From NCBI RefSeq assembly GCF_010994275.1, contig NZ_WMCD01000010.1:124001-188000 (forward strand): a stretch of DNA of 64,000 bases, read 5' to 3'. Under the pieces are notes generated by a model, which ran no database searches, had not been told where the DNA came from, and saw only the letters and a program-made list of their open reading frames with translations. Each line of letters opens with the position of its first letter. Within the stretch, counting starts at the first letter, position 1. Position numbers and translations under genes: made by a program. Positions 17,180-26,358 of the stretch are shown here, piece by piece. The stretch comes from Cyclobacterium jeungdonense (GTDB lineage: Bacteria; Bacteroidota; Bacteroidia; Cytophagales; Cyclobacteriaceae).

Positions 17180-18496
17180 ATGAAGAATCGTCTATTTTTG
17201 ATCCTGTTACCGCTTTGCTATTTCAGTATTTCACCTTTACTTGCTCAATTCACAGTCGACGGACAACTCATTCAGCGTGCCGAATATAGAAACGGGTACA
17301 GCAGGCTGATCAACAGTGCGGACAATCCAGCCGGTTTCATTGCTCAACGAGCACGAATCCAGGCAAGCTATGTAAGCGATGCCGTAACCATTTATATGAG
17401 CCTGCAAGATATCCGGACCTGGGGAAATACCTCTCAGGTAAAAGCAAGTGACAATTTATTATCTGTTCACGAGGCATACGCCGAATTATCTCTGGGGGAA
17501 TTCTGGAAGGCAAAACTGGGACGGCAGGAGTTGAACTACGATAACTTTCGATTTCTGGGTAACCTTGATTGGGCCCTGCAGGGAAGAGCGCATGATTTTG
17601 CCCTTGTCAAATACGAAAAAAACGAACATAAACTGCATCTCGGTGCGGGGTACAATCAGGACGGCCAAAACCTTTCTGGAAACCTTTTTACAGTGCCCAA
17701 TCAATACAAATTCGCCCAATTGGCCCGGTATGAAAACCGCTGGGATAACTTTCAATTTTCATTTCTATTTTGGAACGATGGGCGTCAATTTATCGAACGA
17801 AACAACCTGGGGGAAATCATTCTTGCTGAAACCCAATTCCGGCAAACCATCGGTATTCCAACCCTCAAATACCAGGTTGGCAACACCCTGTTTAGCGGTT
17901 TTTATTACCAACAACTGGGAAAATGGGGAAACCCGGTAAGTGCCTTTGACATCAACCTTCAGGTGACCCAAACCTTTGATTTCGACGCAGCCGAAGGGAA
18001 AATTTTCCGCCTGGCCGGAGGGTTTGAAATGTTGAGCGGTACTTCAAGTGAAGACCATTCAAAGAACAGGTCCTTTTCCCCTTTATATGGCACCAACCAC
18101 TTGTACAACGGGTACATGGACCTTTTCTACGTAGGCGGAACCCACGAAAATAACGTGGGCCTTAAAGACTATTACCTTAAGGGCAGGATGACTTTTTCTC
18201 CCCGGTTTTTCATGCAACTGGACGGGCACTGGTTTAACAGTCAGGCCGAGGTCCTGTCCCTCAACCAAAATACCGATCCGATGGACTCCCACCTTGGAAA
18301 AGAGCTAGACTTATCATTGGGCTACGTTTTCAACGATGCCATTTCACTCCAGGGAGGATACAGCCAGTTTTTTGCCACCGAAACCATGGAACGGATACAA
18401 AATAACGGAAGCCTGAAGGCCAGTCAAAATTGGGCCTATCTCATGCTCATTGTCAGACCTACCATGAAAAATAAATTTATCGGAATCTTGCTTTAA
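17180..18496 (+). CDS. Outer-membrane porin-like protein of the alginate-export type, nrf-associated
   Basis: The 438-residue product has a signal peptide ending near SPLLAQF (about residue 22) and then alternating beta-strand sequence throughout, as in 16- to 18-strand barrels. ARIQASYVSDAVTIYMSLQDIRTWG near residue 55 and LGRQELNYDNFRFLG near 115 are typical of the alginate_exp/DcaP-like porin group. The frame is open over full length. In Bacteroidota such genes often accompany nrfHA and ccs genes; a role in passage of an anion such as nitrite is an inference. It is the only apparently intact gene between the two decayed genes of this operon. Confidence 0.8.
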   Translation: MKNRLFLILLPLCYFSISPLLAQFTVDGQLIQRAEYRNGYSRLINSADNPAGFIAQRARIQASYVSDAVTIYMSLQDIRTWGNTSQVKASDNLLSVHEAYAELSLGEFWKAKLGRQELNYDNFRFLGNLDWALQGRAHDFALVKYEKNEHKLHLGAGYNQDGQNLSGNLFTVPNQYKFAQLARYENRWDNFQFSFLFWNDGRQFIERNNLGEIILAETQFRQTIGIPTLKYQVGNTLFSGFYYQQLGKWGNPVSAFDINLQVTQTFDFDAAEGKIFRLAGGFEMLSGTSSEDHSKNRSFSPLYGTNHLYNGYMDLFYVGGTHENNVGLKDYYLKGRMTFSPRFFMQLDGHWFNSQAEVLSLNQNTDPMDSHLGKELDLSLGYVFNDAISLQGGYSQFFATETMERIQNNGSLKASQNWAYLMLIVRPTMKNKFIGILL

Positions 18497-18506
18497 TTTA
18501 TTGTAT

Positions 18507-20091
18507 ATGGTCAAATTACTGGTTTCCACCAAAACCACCCTCCTGCTTTTTCTTCCTTTTGCAAGTTCTATGGCCATTGCCACATTTATAGAAAATGACC
18601 ACGGCACCCAGGTAGCACGCGGGATGGTATACGAAGCCTGGTGGTTTGAAGTACGGATGGGTGATGGGTTGGATGGGGATAAATTTTATTTTTCACTCTA
18701 AGAAATACAAGCTCTATCGCCAAAAAAAATGGCCTGTTGGTCTGTTTCACCTGGCTTTTATCTGCATCCTTTTGGGGGCAGGAATTACCCGGTATTTCAG
18801 TACAGAGGGTACCATGCTTATCCGGGAGGGTGAGGCTTCCGGCGTGTTTTTTTCCTCCGGAAATTACCCGCAATTAGAGTAACCGATTACCATAAATTTG
18901 AAAAAGCCTTTCCCTTGCTTACCAGCTCATTTAGCCCGGAGCAGCACACCGTAAATTTCCCGGGTTTACCTTCGCTTACCATTCAATTGGATGATTTCGT
19001 GCCTGGAGCCAGAAAATCCTTCCTCCCCGGCAATCAGGATTACCTGGATATTGCCGTGGCACAAGGGGCTGGCAGAAAAATTACCTGCTAAAATCAGGTG
19101 AAGTACTTTCGCTGGGGGACATGCTTCTTGCTACTGGTGCCGCAACAGAAGCTCCATTCGCCTATTCCAAACGGATGACGGCTGGAAAATCCTTAATAAA
19201 AAGCTTAAAAACCTGGATTATAAAAAAAGCCTGGCTATGGTGTCCCTGATGGGGCCCATACTGGACGGTTTTGCGCAGGACGCTTCCACTGATATACCGA
19301 AGGTGCCCGACGAAAAAGCACTTGCTTATGGCAAGCTTGTCGTGCAGGATATGGATGGACGGATGAAACCGCTGAACACCCTGGCCCTGGAGATCACACG
19401 GAAACTTACCGGAAAAACAAGTGCGGAAGTAACCTTGGGAGAAAATGAAATCCAGTTGAGTCCCGAACAACTAGTCTTGGGCGTTCAATTAAACCCGGAA
19501 TTGTACCAACGAACGCCGCTGTTAAAAATTGATCTGGAAAAATCGGCAGGGGTTTTCCAAACCTTGCAGGTAGCGCCTGTTTCCAGGCTCAGTTTTCAGG
19601 ACTTTATTGATGATGAGGGAAGTTACCTATTACACGAACAGGTAGAGGCGGTTAATCGGCTCAAGCCATCTGAACGATCGGATGCCGATAACGAATTATT
19701 GAAGACCGATGAGCGATTCAATATGTTTTACGGTCTGCTCACGGGAGATTTTCTACGACTGTATCCCAATAAATTGGATCCTGACGACAGCTGGTATACG
19801 AAAAACGAGTCCCGGCAGGGATTTACCGCCGAAGTTGCGCGTTTTGTGGCCAATATCGGTACGCTGTATTTGGAAGGGTTGCGGAAAGGAATGGAAACGG
19901 GAGATTGGAACGCATCCAATGAGGCCCTTTCTTACATGGACTTGTTTCAGCGGGAAGCCGGAAAATCCGTTTATCCGGCAACTGCTATGATCAAGGGTGA
20001 ATTGCTTTACAACAAACTTCGGCTGGGCTCCAGGCTGTTCGGTCCTTTTTGGTTGATTGGTTTGGTGATTGGGAGGTATCTGGGTCAATGA
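18507..20091 (+). pseudogene. Decayed CcsB/CcsA (ResB/ResC) cytochrome c assembly gene
   Basis: The first frame (18507-18701) gives a ResB-like start, STKTTLLLFLPFASSMAIAT then FIENDHGTQVARGMVYEAWWFE. Near 18650 the reading shifts to a second frame that continues the family sequence (KYKLYRQKKWPVGLFHLAF, ILLGAGITRYFSTEGTM) and stops at 18882. Further pieces (TSSFSPEQHTVNFPGLPSL) lie in other frames between 18880 and 19200. From about 19237 an open frame resumes with the periplasmic domain (KLVVQDMDGRMKPLNTLALE) and ends at 20091 after the first membrane helix of the CcsA half. The heme-handling WWD region of CcsA is missing. The cut lies at the start of a REP-like repeat. Full fusions are about 1000 residues, so about half is lost and the gene is dead. 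Confidence 0.88.
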
Positions 20092-20097
20092 AAGAAT

Positions 20098-20390
20098 ATA
20101 TTTCGCCCCTACAGGGCTTTGGAGGCCGGAATCGAGGCTATTTACCACAGGGCTACACCCTGTGCTGCAGTGTTTCGCGCTTTCAGCGCTTGGGTTTTTC
20201 TATAGTGCTGGTATTCGTTACTATTCAATGAGCAGATATCTGGTTTTAGAGCGGGGCTGGTTGCTGACTCAATTAATTCTAGCACTGAAAGTGCGTCATA
20301 TCCTAGCGATGGGTGCAGCCCATCGTGGTAATTGCATCATTGTTTTGGTAAGCCCTGGAGGGGCGAGATATTTTCTCTTGCCTGACCTAT
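20098..20390. repeat. Composite REP-like palindromic repeat
   Basis: The element is bounded by an inverted pair, CGCCCCTACAGGGCTTT at 20105-20121 and its imperfect complement ending GGAGGGGCG near 20367. Between them are several short hairpins: CACAGGGCTACACCCTGTG (20148-20166 area), GCGCTTTCAGCGC, GCACTGAAAGTGC and GATGGGTGCAGCCCATC. Such strings are common dispersed intergenic repeats in Cytophagales and resemble repeats mobilised by REP-associated IS200-type transposases. It begins directly after the truncated ccs gene and may mark the deletion endpoint. About 110 bases between it and nosY hold nothing I recognise. Confidence 0.7.
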
Positions 20391-20504
20391 TGAATGCCGA
20401 ATTTTCCATGACTTGCCCCTCGAAAACAAAGCCAGCAACGGGCGGTACAACGTTTATCAATTGAGAACGGCATAAAATGGAGTGGGTAGTACGCATGATC
20501 CCCC

Positions 20505-21272
20505 TCACAAATCTTTCTTGTTAAACCAACGGATGGAAACCGAAAAAGGAATCAGTGCCCAAAGGAGAAGTAGCACTAAAACCAAACCCTTGCCCCAGTT
20601 TTCGGTAAATACCTGTTGGAAAACGGCGCCAGTGTAGCCCATAAGGGCCGCGGCATCGGTCTGCATCAGTACCAGTATTCTGCCCAAATCCAGGGGGTTC
20701 AAAAAACTGATGTACAAGACCAGCTTTTCAATGGGGTATTCGTTGAAATTATACATCAGCAACAATACCAGGCCGTCAAACAGAAGCACAAAATAGACCC
20801 ATATCAACAAAGAAAAACCCATGCCTTTCGTTCTATCAGAGGCCCAAATCGCCATCAACAAGGCCAACCCGATGAAAATAAGATTCCACAGACTTCCGGT
20901 GAGCAACAATAGAAGCCCTTCCCCTCCTGCACCGGAAAAATAAAGCGGTAAACCCAATCCAAACAAATAGACCCCAGTTAATACCAGAGATAAACTGGTA
21001 TAAAAAGAGATCAGCAAGGTACTCCTTGCCAAAGGTTGTGCATGGAGCAGCAACAAAAACTCGTACATATTGTAAAAATAGATAATCGAAAAGACAAGGC
21101 AGATCATGGGAACTACCAAAATACTAATATTCAATAATGCCAGTAGGATCTTTTCGCCCTGTCCCTGAAGACTGATCAATCCAAAACCCGTAACCCAAAG
21201 AAAAAGGAGGTATAAAAAAATGGTTTTATTTTTGAACAGGTCGGTAGCCAAAAATTGGATGATTTTACCCAT
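20505..21272 (-). CDS. nosY: NosY, permease of the NosFY ABC transporter
   Basis: The product has about 255 residues and six hydrophobic helices, with a first short loop and a C-terminal charged tail, as in ABC-2 type NosY. I chose ATG 21272, which overlaps the nosF stop by eight bases; an upstream ATG at 21302 would overlap it by 38. NosY with NosF energises delivery of a sulfur species through NosD for building the CuZ cluster of nitrous oxide reductase. It is the last gene of the nos operon and its 3' end is followed by the repeat region. Confidence 0.88.
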   Translation of the reverse strand: MGKIIQFLATDLFKNKTIFLYLLFLWVTGFGLISLQGQGEKILLALLNISILVVPMICLVFSIIYFYNMYEFLLLLHAQPLARSTLLISFYTSLSLVLTGVYLFGLGLPLYFSGAGGEGLLLLLTGSLWNLIFIGLALLMAIWASDRTKGMGFSLLIWVYFVLLFDGLVLLLMYNFNEYPIEKLVLYISFLNPLDLGRILVLMQTDAAALMGYTGAVFQQVFTENWGKGLVLVLLLLWALIPFSVSIRWFNKKDL

Positions 21273-21984
21273 GACTCGTTTGTTTTCGTAAAAATGTCGC
21301 AATCATTGCATTCAATCTGTTTTCGGAAGTTTCTGCTTGCAATTCCGTCAATTGCTTATCAAAGAGCACCCTTCCCTCCATCAAATACACCAACCTGCTG
21401 GCGATGTCATCCAGATCATTCAGAACATGGGAAGTAATGAGAACCAACTTGTTTTCGTTATGGATGGTCTTACGTAATTTTTCCTTCAGTATTTCATTCG
21501 ACACGGGGTCCAGCCCGGCAGTGGGTTCGTCTAAGATCAACACATCCGGATGGAACAAAAACGCCAAAGCTGCGCTTACCTTTTGACGCATTCCGCCAGA
21601 CAATAGCCCCATTTTTTTCTGATAAAGGGCCTCTATTTCAAAGGCCTCAAAAAGTTCCAGATCATAGGTGGACTCCTCTGCACGAATGGATTTCATTAAT
21701 GCAAAGAGCTCCTTTACCCTCATTTGTTCTGGAAAACGAGATATTTGAGGCATGTATCCGATATTTTTCCGGTAGGCGCTTTGCTGGTAAATATCCTCTC
21801 CGTTGAACTGAATCAGACCCGGTTGCACGGTATTTAACCCCAACAAGCACTTAATTAAAGTGGTTTTTCCGGAGCCGTTTGGGCCAATCAGGGCCAATCC
21901 CTCCCCTGCCGAAAAATAAAGATCAATTCCTTTCAGCACTTCCTGCCTTCCAAAAGTTTTGTGCAATTGGTTAATCGTAATCAT
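21265..21984 (-). CDS. nosF: NosF, ATPase of the NosFY ABC transporter
   Basis: This 239-residue ABC ATPase has the Walker A motif GPNGSGKTT at residues 34-42, a Q-loop at YMPQIS near 78, signature LLSGGMRQK near 130, Walker B DVLILDEPTAG near 150 and a switch His in TSHV. It overlaps nosD upstream (start inside the last codons of nosD) and nosY downstream, indicating tight coupling. In the Nos maturation complex NosF binds ATP in the cytoplasm and drives NosY/NosD. Confidence 0.92.
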   Translation of the reverse strand: MITINQLHKTFGRQEVLKGIDLYFSAGEGLALIGPNGSGKTTLIKCLLGLNTVQPGLIQFNGEDIYQQSAYRKNIGYMPQISRFPEQMRVKELFALMKSIRAEESTYDLELFEAFEIEALYQKKMGLLSGGMRQKVSAALAFLFHPDVLILDEPTAGLDPVSNEILKEKLRKTIHNENKLVLITSHVLNDLDDIASRLVYLMEGRVLFDKQLTELQAETSENRLNAMIATFLRKQTSHG

Positions 21985-23224
21985 AGGGATAGGGACTTAT
22001 TTGCGGTTGAGAATCGATCAATTGTTCAGGGATAAACTGTGGAAACATGCGCTCCGCTACCTCCAGGCTGCTGACCAGAAAACTGTGCAGCAACATGTGC
22101 GCAGCCGGAACCTTATCTGTTATTAAGGCAAAAAGATTCACCGGCCTGTGAGGCAAATCCCCCACCCCGTCTTTGTTCAGATCGTAACCGGAATACTGGC
22201 TCCAGTAATTGCCTTCAAAATGATTTAAGTTCGTTTTAGAATTGGTCAATACCTCAAATGTATTCCCGATAAAATTATTATCCAGAATACGGTTATCCAT
22301 GCAATTTCCCTTAATATCCATGGCCTTCCCATTGTTTTGCAAGAGGTTTTGAGAAAGAACCAGGCGGTTAGCTCCTTCGGCATAAATGCCCACGGTATTG
22401 GACTGGAACCGATTGCCGCGGATGGTACCATCTGAGATTTCCTTCAACAATAATCCGTAGCTGGCTCCTCCCCAGTTGTCCAAAAATTCATTGTTTTCCA
22501 TGCTTATACGATTGCTAAACATTACCGCCACTCCCGATCCATTATTTTGAAACACATTATTCTCGTAGATATCGTCGTTGGAAAACATGAAGTGCAGCCC
22601 GTACCGCATGTTATTCCTGCTTTGATTAAAGGCAATGTAACTTTCGTCCACAAATTCGAAATAAATACCGTCCCGGTGATGACTCAGGGTATTGTGAGTT
22701 ACCCGGATACGTTTTCCCTGCCAGATATGAATGGCATTCCCGGCTCGTGATTCCTCTTCTGCTGCCCCCGTGATGGTATTTCCATCCACCACGCATTCGT
22801 TGGATTTTTGGAGGTAAATCCCGAAAAAGGTATTCAATAGGCGGTTATTCCTGATCGTTACGTTTGAAACCCGATTTAAACGAATGGCAGCCCGGTCCTT
22901 TAAATAACTTACGCCTACGTTTTTCAGAGTGAGGTTTTCCAGGCTGACGTCGTCTGAAACAATGACGAAAATTTCATCTCCCATTTGCCCATCGACAATG
23001 GCCCCTTCCTCCCCAAGCAAAACCAGGGGCTTATCTACCAATATGCTATTTTCCTGGTAAATTCCTTTTTTAAATACCAGGGTATCGTAGGGAGCAGCCT
23101 GAAGAATCGCATCCGAAATAACCCTACCCTCCCCCGGATATAAAGCGATGGTTTTTGCATTACCCCAGGAGGGAAGCAGGGTCAGCAGGGATAGTATAAT
23201 GGGTATCCATGAGCTCATAGGCAA
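21971..23224 (-). CDS. nosD: NosD, periplasmic copper-cluster assembly protein
   Basis: The 417-residue product has a signal peptide (cleavage near WGNAKT) and then a right-handed parallel beta-helix built from PbH1-type repeats with recurring asparagine-rich turns such as IRNNRLLNT, IYENNVFQNN and GSGVAVMFSN. The C-terminal NHFEGNYWSQYSGYDLNKDG is a hallmark of NosD. NosD passes sulfur or copper to apo-NosZ and docks with NosFY. It starts one base after the nosL stop codon. Confidence 0.93.
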   Translation of the reverse strand: MPMSSWIPIILSLLTLLPSWGNAKTIALYPGEGRVISDAILQAAPYDTLVFKKGIYQENSILVDKPLVLLGEEGAIVDGQMGDEIFVIVSDDVSLENLTLKNVGVSYLKDRAAIRLNRVSNVTIRNNRLLNTFFGIYLQKSNECVVDGNTITGAAEEESRAGNAIHIWQGKRIRVTHNTLSHHRDGIYFEFVDESYIAFNQSRNNMRYGLHFMFSNDDIYENNVFQNNGSGVAVMFSNRISMENNEFLDNWGGASYGLLLKEISDGTIRGNRFQSNTVGIYAEGANRLVLSQNLLQNNGKAMDIKGNCMDNRILDNNFIGNTFEVLTNSKTNLNHFEGNYWSQYSGYDLNKDGVGDLPHRPVNLFALITDKVPAAHMLLHSFLVSSLEVAERMFPQFIPEQLIDSQPQISPYPYDYD

Positions 23225-23225
23225 C

Positions 23226-23663
23226 TTAGGGATTCGTGGGTGCGTAAAACTTTTTTTCTTTCAGCTCTTCCCAGGTTATCAACTCATTTCCTATGGCATT
23301 TTGAGATTGGCGAAAGGCAGCGAGGTTCCCTCCCATCGGACTCCGATAAGAGGAGTCTGTTTCAAAGTGCAATTCACGGACGTCAACCAACTTCTTTGGT
23401 TCATCATAAGCAATAGCCAACGTGTAGCCAAACTCCATAGACGCGTGCTCTTGCAGATAGGGAACGAGGCATTCTACTGCATCGAACTTATAGATCCTGC
23501 CTTTGGTGGTGACCAGTTCACCTCCAAACCTCGGGTCCATGATTTTCATTTTGCAATGCGCACAGTGATCTTCTCCAAATTTGATGGGTTCGGGTGACAC
23601 GCTGCAGGATTGAATCAGCAGGACAAGTCCTAGTAGAAAATAGCTTTGAAGAAATCTATTCAT
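23226..23663 (-). CDS. nosL: NosL, copper-chaperone lipoprotein
   Basis: The 145-residue product carries a lipoprotein signal (lipid Cys20 in LIQSC) and the metal-binding motif Cys34-x-x-Cys37-x-Met39 (HCAHCKM), which in NosL binds Cu(I). NosL delivers copper to NosZ in the periplasm. The ATG overlaps the stop of the upstream membrane protein in an ATGA arrangement (23660-23663). Confidence 0.92.
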   Translation of the reverse strand: MNRFLQSYFLLGLVLLIQSCSVSPEPIKFGEDHCAHCKMKIMDPRFGGELVTTKGRIYKFDAVECLVPYLQEHASMEFGYTLAIAYDEPKKLVDVRELHFETDSSYRSPMGGNLAAFRQSQNAIGNELITWEELKEKKFYAPTNP

Positions 23664-24256
23664 TGCATTTTATTGAATTTCCATTTCGCCCAGAAAGAAG
23701 CAAAACCAAGAACTACGGCCAAACCTAAAGCCCCGCCGCCAAAATGGGGATAGGATTTGACATAAAAATTGAGAAGGTCTTTTTCTCCAAGCAAGGGTGG
23801 CATGTAGCTCATGCCCGGCACCTTAATGGGTGCCTTGGGATCCAGGTTGTGGCCATAATCATAGAGCCAGAGGTAAAAATCATAAATACCCAGGGCACCT
23901 AACGTTGCCAGAAGCAAAAACCAAAATCCATAATACCAGACCTTGTTTATCCAAATTCCAAGAAGTCCCAGTGCCATCATGCCATAAGCTACAAAGGGAA
24001 AATACTTTAGTTCGGGTATGGATTCAGGATGGATGGCCTGCATGCCAATGTAGTGGTTCAGGATATTGATATTCTTCACAATATGCTTGTCGCTGCCCGA
24101 AACCTTGTTGATCCAGATATGCATTTGCAGGCCTCCCGGAAACTGAGCTGCTTCCAGGGTGATTTGCCACAGAGGGAACAAGAACACTCCTGCTAAAGCA
24201 ATAACCGCAGCAAGCTGAAACCACCTGGAGGTGGATGAATTTGGTGATAGCGCCAT
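23660..24256 (-). CDS. Nos-cluster membrane protein, NosB-like by position
   Basis: The 198-residue product has about four hydrophobic helices (roughly 12-34, 86-105, 108-128 and 170-190) separated by a periplasmic loop with GGLQMHIWINKVSG. It has no cofactor motif. In clade II nos clusters of Bacteroidota and Campylobacterota a transmembrane protein called NosB lies between nosZ and nosD; this gene occupies that place and has a similar build, but I assign the name only by context. It follows nosZ after 58 bases containing an intrinsic terminator-like hairpin and overlaps nosL by four bases. Confidence 0.72.
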   Translation of the reverse strand: MALSPNSSTSRWFQLAAVIALAGVFLFPLWQITLEAAQFPGGLQMHIWINKVSGSDKHIVKNINILNHYIGMQAIHPESIPELKYFPFVAYGMMALGLLGIWINKVWYYGFWFLLLATLGALGIYDFYLWLYDYGHNLDPKAPIKVPGMSYMPPLLGEKDLLNFYVKSYPHFGGGALGLAVVLGFASFWAKWKFNKMQ

Positions 24257-24277
24257 AATAAGGAATTAATAGAAAGA

Positions 24278-24306
24278 AAAAGCTACCGGAGATTCCGGTA
24301 GCTTTA
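24278..24306 (-). terminator. Intrinsic terminator/attenuator between nosZ and the accessory nos genes
   Basis: Bases 24279-24290 and 24294-24305 form a perfect 12-bp stem with loop GAT. On the minus strand it is followed by TTTTTCTTTCT. It lies nine bases after the nosZ stop and before the NosB-like gene, so it could end most transcripts after nosZ and let a minority read through into nosBLDFY, or protect the nosZ mRNA 3' end. Confidence 0.82.
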
Positions 24307-24314
24307 GATGGGTT

Positions 24315-26333
24315 TTACCGGTTATGAGCTAATTTCCGCGCATTTTCCTGAAAATCAAGGGCAGCTTCTTCATCGTTGTGCAATTCCTCGTTAAGGCCCC
24401 ATTTCAGCGGTACATCCGATCCTTCGGGAGACACCCGAACGTATCCGGACATTTCCTGGTGCAAGGCAGAACAGAAGTCTGTGCAATAGAAAGCAAATAC
24501 CCCCTGCCGTTTGGGTTCCCACAGCAGGGTGCGCGTTTGTCCGGGCATGACCAGAATCTCCGCATTGGTAGCCCCTTGTATGGCCAACCCATGAGGGACA
24601 TCCCAGTCCTGTTCCAAATTGGTCAGGTGAAAATAAACCCGATCGCCCAACTTTATGCCTTCAATATTGTCCGGAGCCAAATGACTTCGGATAGCCGTCA
24701 TGTACACATGCACTTCATTCCCATTTCTTTCTACCCTCGACCTGCTCTCGCCCATAGTGGCATGGGGATGGGTATTACTTTCTATATCAAAGAATTTGAC
24801 CGAGTTGGGCTGGATTTTGTCTGCTGCAATAGCTTGCGCGTAATGCGGTTCGGCCTTGGTAGGAAAATCCAGGATCAACTTCATTTTATCTCCGCTGATA
24901 TCAAATAATTGCGCTGAGTGAGCCAATTCGGGTCCGGTAGGTAAATACCTGTCCTTTGTGATTTTATTCATGGCTACCAGGTATTTGCCATCCGGATTTC
25001 TGGTTTCTCCTCCGGGAATTACCAGGTGTCCGGGAGAGTAGAAGGTGGGTTGACGATCTAAAATCTCTTTGCTTTCCACATCCCATTTTACTACCTCAGA
25101 AGAAATAAAGAAGGTAGTATACGCATTGCCTCGACCATCAAATTCGGTATGCAAAGGTCCTAAACCTGGTTTTTCAACAATTCCATGAAGTGCCGCCTCG
25201 TAATTGATAATGGGAATTCCATCAAACTCCCCGTCGAAATTCTCTTCCTCGATGGCTTGCATTATTTTACTGAATGAATAGACGGACATATCAGCCGATA
25301 ACTTTCCGTTGCCTACAATGTATTCACCTGTAGGGTCTACATCGCAGCCATGAGGGGATTTGGGCACCGGGATAAAGTAAACCATATCCGGACATTCTTT
25401 TGGGTCCAGTATTCGGGTGGTGCTTCTTTCCGTGGAATTCACGATCCCCGATCCCTCATCCATCAGGTTATGGAAATAGGAAGTTTCCCGCTCCGTAAAT
25501 TTTCCCTGTTCCAGGTATTCCTCAGCCTTTTTCCAGTTAACCACCGCCATCAGATCTTTGTCTTTTTGAGAAGCATTCACCTCCAGCAGCGAATGTTCCT
25601 GCTCCGAATTGTAAGTGGTCAAAAAGCTCCATCCGTGGGAGATGGCTTTCCCATTTCGGGCCAGGTCATAGTTAAACCCTGGCATTTCTATTTGGAAGGC
25701 CAGATCCATGTGTCCGTGTTCCGGGTCTACGGTCACGTAATTGATCAATCCCTTAAAATTTTCTTTGTAGGTATCGATCGGCACATCCTTCTGCGGAATC
25801 GGCACGCTAAAGCGGGTACCAGAAACCAGATACTCGGAGTTTTCAGTAATAAACGGTGCGCAATGCAAGCCGGCCACATCAGGAATTTCCAGGATTTCGA
25901 CCGTTTCAAATGTCTTTAAATCAATTCGTGCTATTCTTGGGGTATTATTGCCATTCACAAAGAGCCACCGGCCGTCGAATTCTCCTTCCGTCTGTGAAAG
26001 TTCGATGTGGTGTGAATCATCCCAGGGAACGAAACCATAGGATGTGTTGAACATGGGCTTGGTTTCTTCACTATACCCGTATCCATTTTCGGGATATTGG
26101 GAAAATACCGGTATTTCTTTCAAAAGCCTTCCTGATGGCAGGCCATAAGCCGTGATCTGTCCGCTGTATCCTCCGGACATGAAAGCATAATACTCATCGT
26201 ACTCGCCGGGAGCCACATACGCCTGTTGGGCGGCATCCCCTTCCATCATTTGATTCGTATCGGTACCTCCGCAGGCATGCAGCATCAGAAGCAGCACGAC
26301 AGGTAGGCACATTCTTAAAGATCTGAATTTCAT
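24315..26333 (-). CDS. nosZ: Nitrous oxide reductase NosZ, clade II
   Basis: The 672-residue product has a Sec-type lipoprotein-like signal ending LLMLHAC in place of the twin-arginine signal of clade I enzymes, so it is a clade II NosZ probably lipid-anchored. The N-terminal seven-bladed propeller carries the CuZ His motifs (DSHHIELSQTEGEFDGR, GLHCAPF, SPHGCDVDPTG, LHTEFDG, PGHLVIPGG, EPHYAQA). The C-terminal cupredoxin has the CuA ligands Cys617-x3-Cys621-x3-His625-x2-Met628. It reduces N2O to N2 in the periplasm. A cytochrome c lipoprotein gene just upstream (26 bases) is the likely electron donor, and the Nos assembly genes follow. Confidence 0.97.
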   Translation of the reverse strand: MKFRSLRMCLPVVLLLMLHACGGTDTNQMMEGDAAQQAYVAPGEYDEYYAFMSGGYSGQITAYGLPSGRLLKEIPVFSQYPENGYGYSEETKPMFNTSYGFVPWDDSHHIELSQTEGEFDGRWLFVNGNNTPRIARIDLKTFETVEILEIPDVAGLHCAPFITENSEYLVSGTRFSVPIPQKDVPIDTYKENFKGLINYVTVDPEHGHMDLAFQIEMPGFNYDLARNGKAISHGWSFLTTYNSEQEHSLLEVNASQKDKDLMAVVNWKKAEEYLEQGKFTERETSYFHNLMDEGSGIVNSTERSTTRILDPKECPDMVYFIPVPKSPHGCDVDPTGEYIVGNGKLSADMSVYSFSKIMQAIEEENFDGEFDGIPIINYEAALHGIVEKPGLGPLHTEFDGRGNAYTTFFISSEVVKWDVESKEILDRQPTFYSPGHLVIPGGETRNPDGKYLVAMNKITKDRYLPTGPELAHSAQLFDISGDKMKLILDFPTKAEPHYAQAIAADKIQPNSVKFFDIESNTHPHATMGESRSRVERNGNEVHVYMTAIRSHLAPDNIEGIKLGDRVYFHLTNLEQDWDVPHGLAIQGATNAEILVMPGQTRTLLWEPKRQGVFAFYCTDFCSALHQEMSGYVRVSPEGSDVPLKWGLNEELHNDEEAALDFQENARKLAHNR

Positions 26334-26358
26334 AATAACTTATTTTTAAGGGTTAATT

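Noticed and set aside
22000..23100. NosD internal repeats as a CRISPR or DNA repeat array
   Set aside because: Repetition is at protein level (parallel beta-helix turns) and DNA repeats are not exact; no CRISPR array is seen anywhere in the window.
25350..25919. 189-codon plus-strand opening opposite nosZ
   Set aside because: Lies entirely antisense to a strongly supported nosZ gene.
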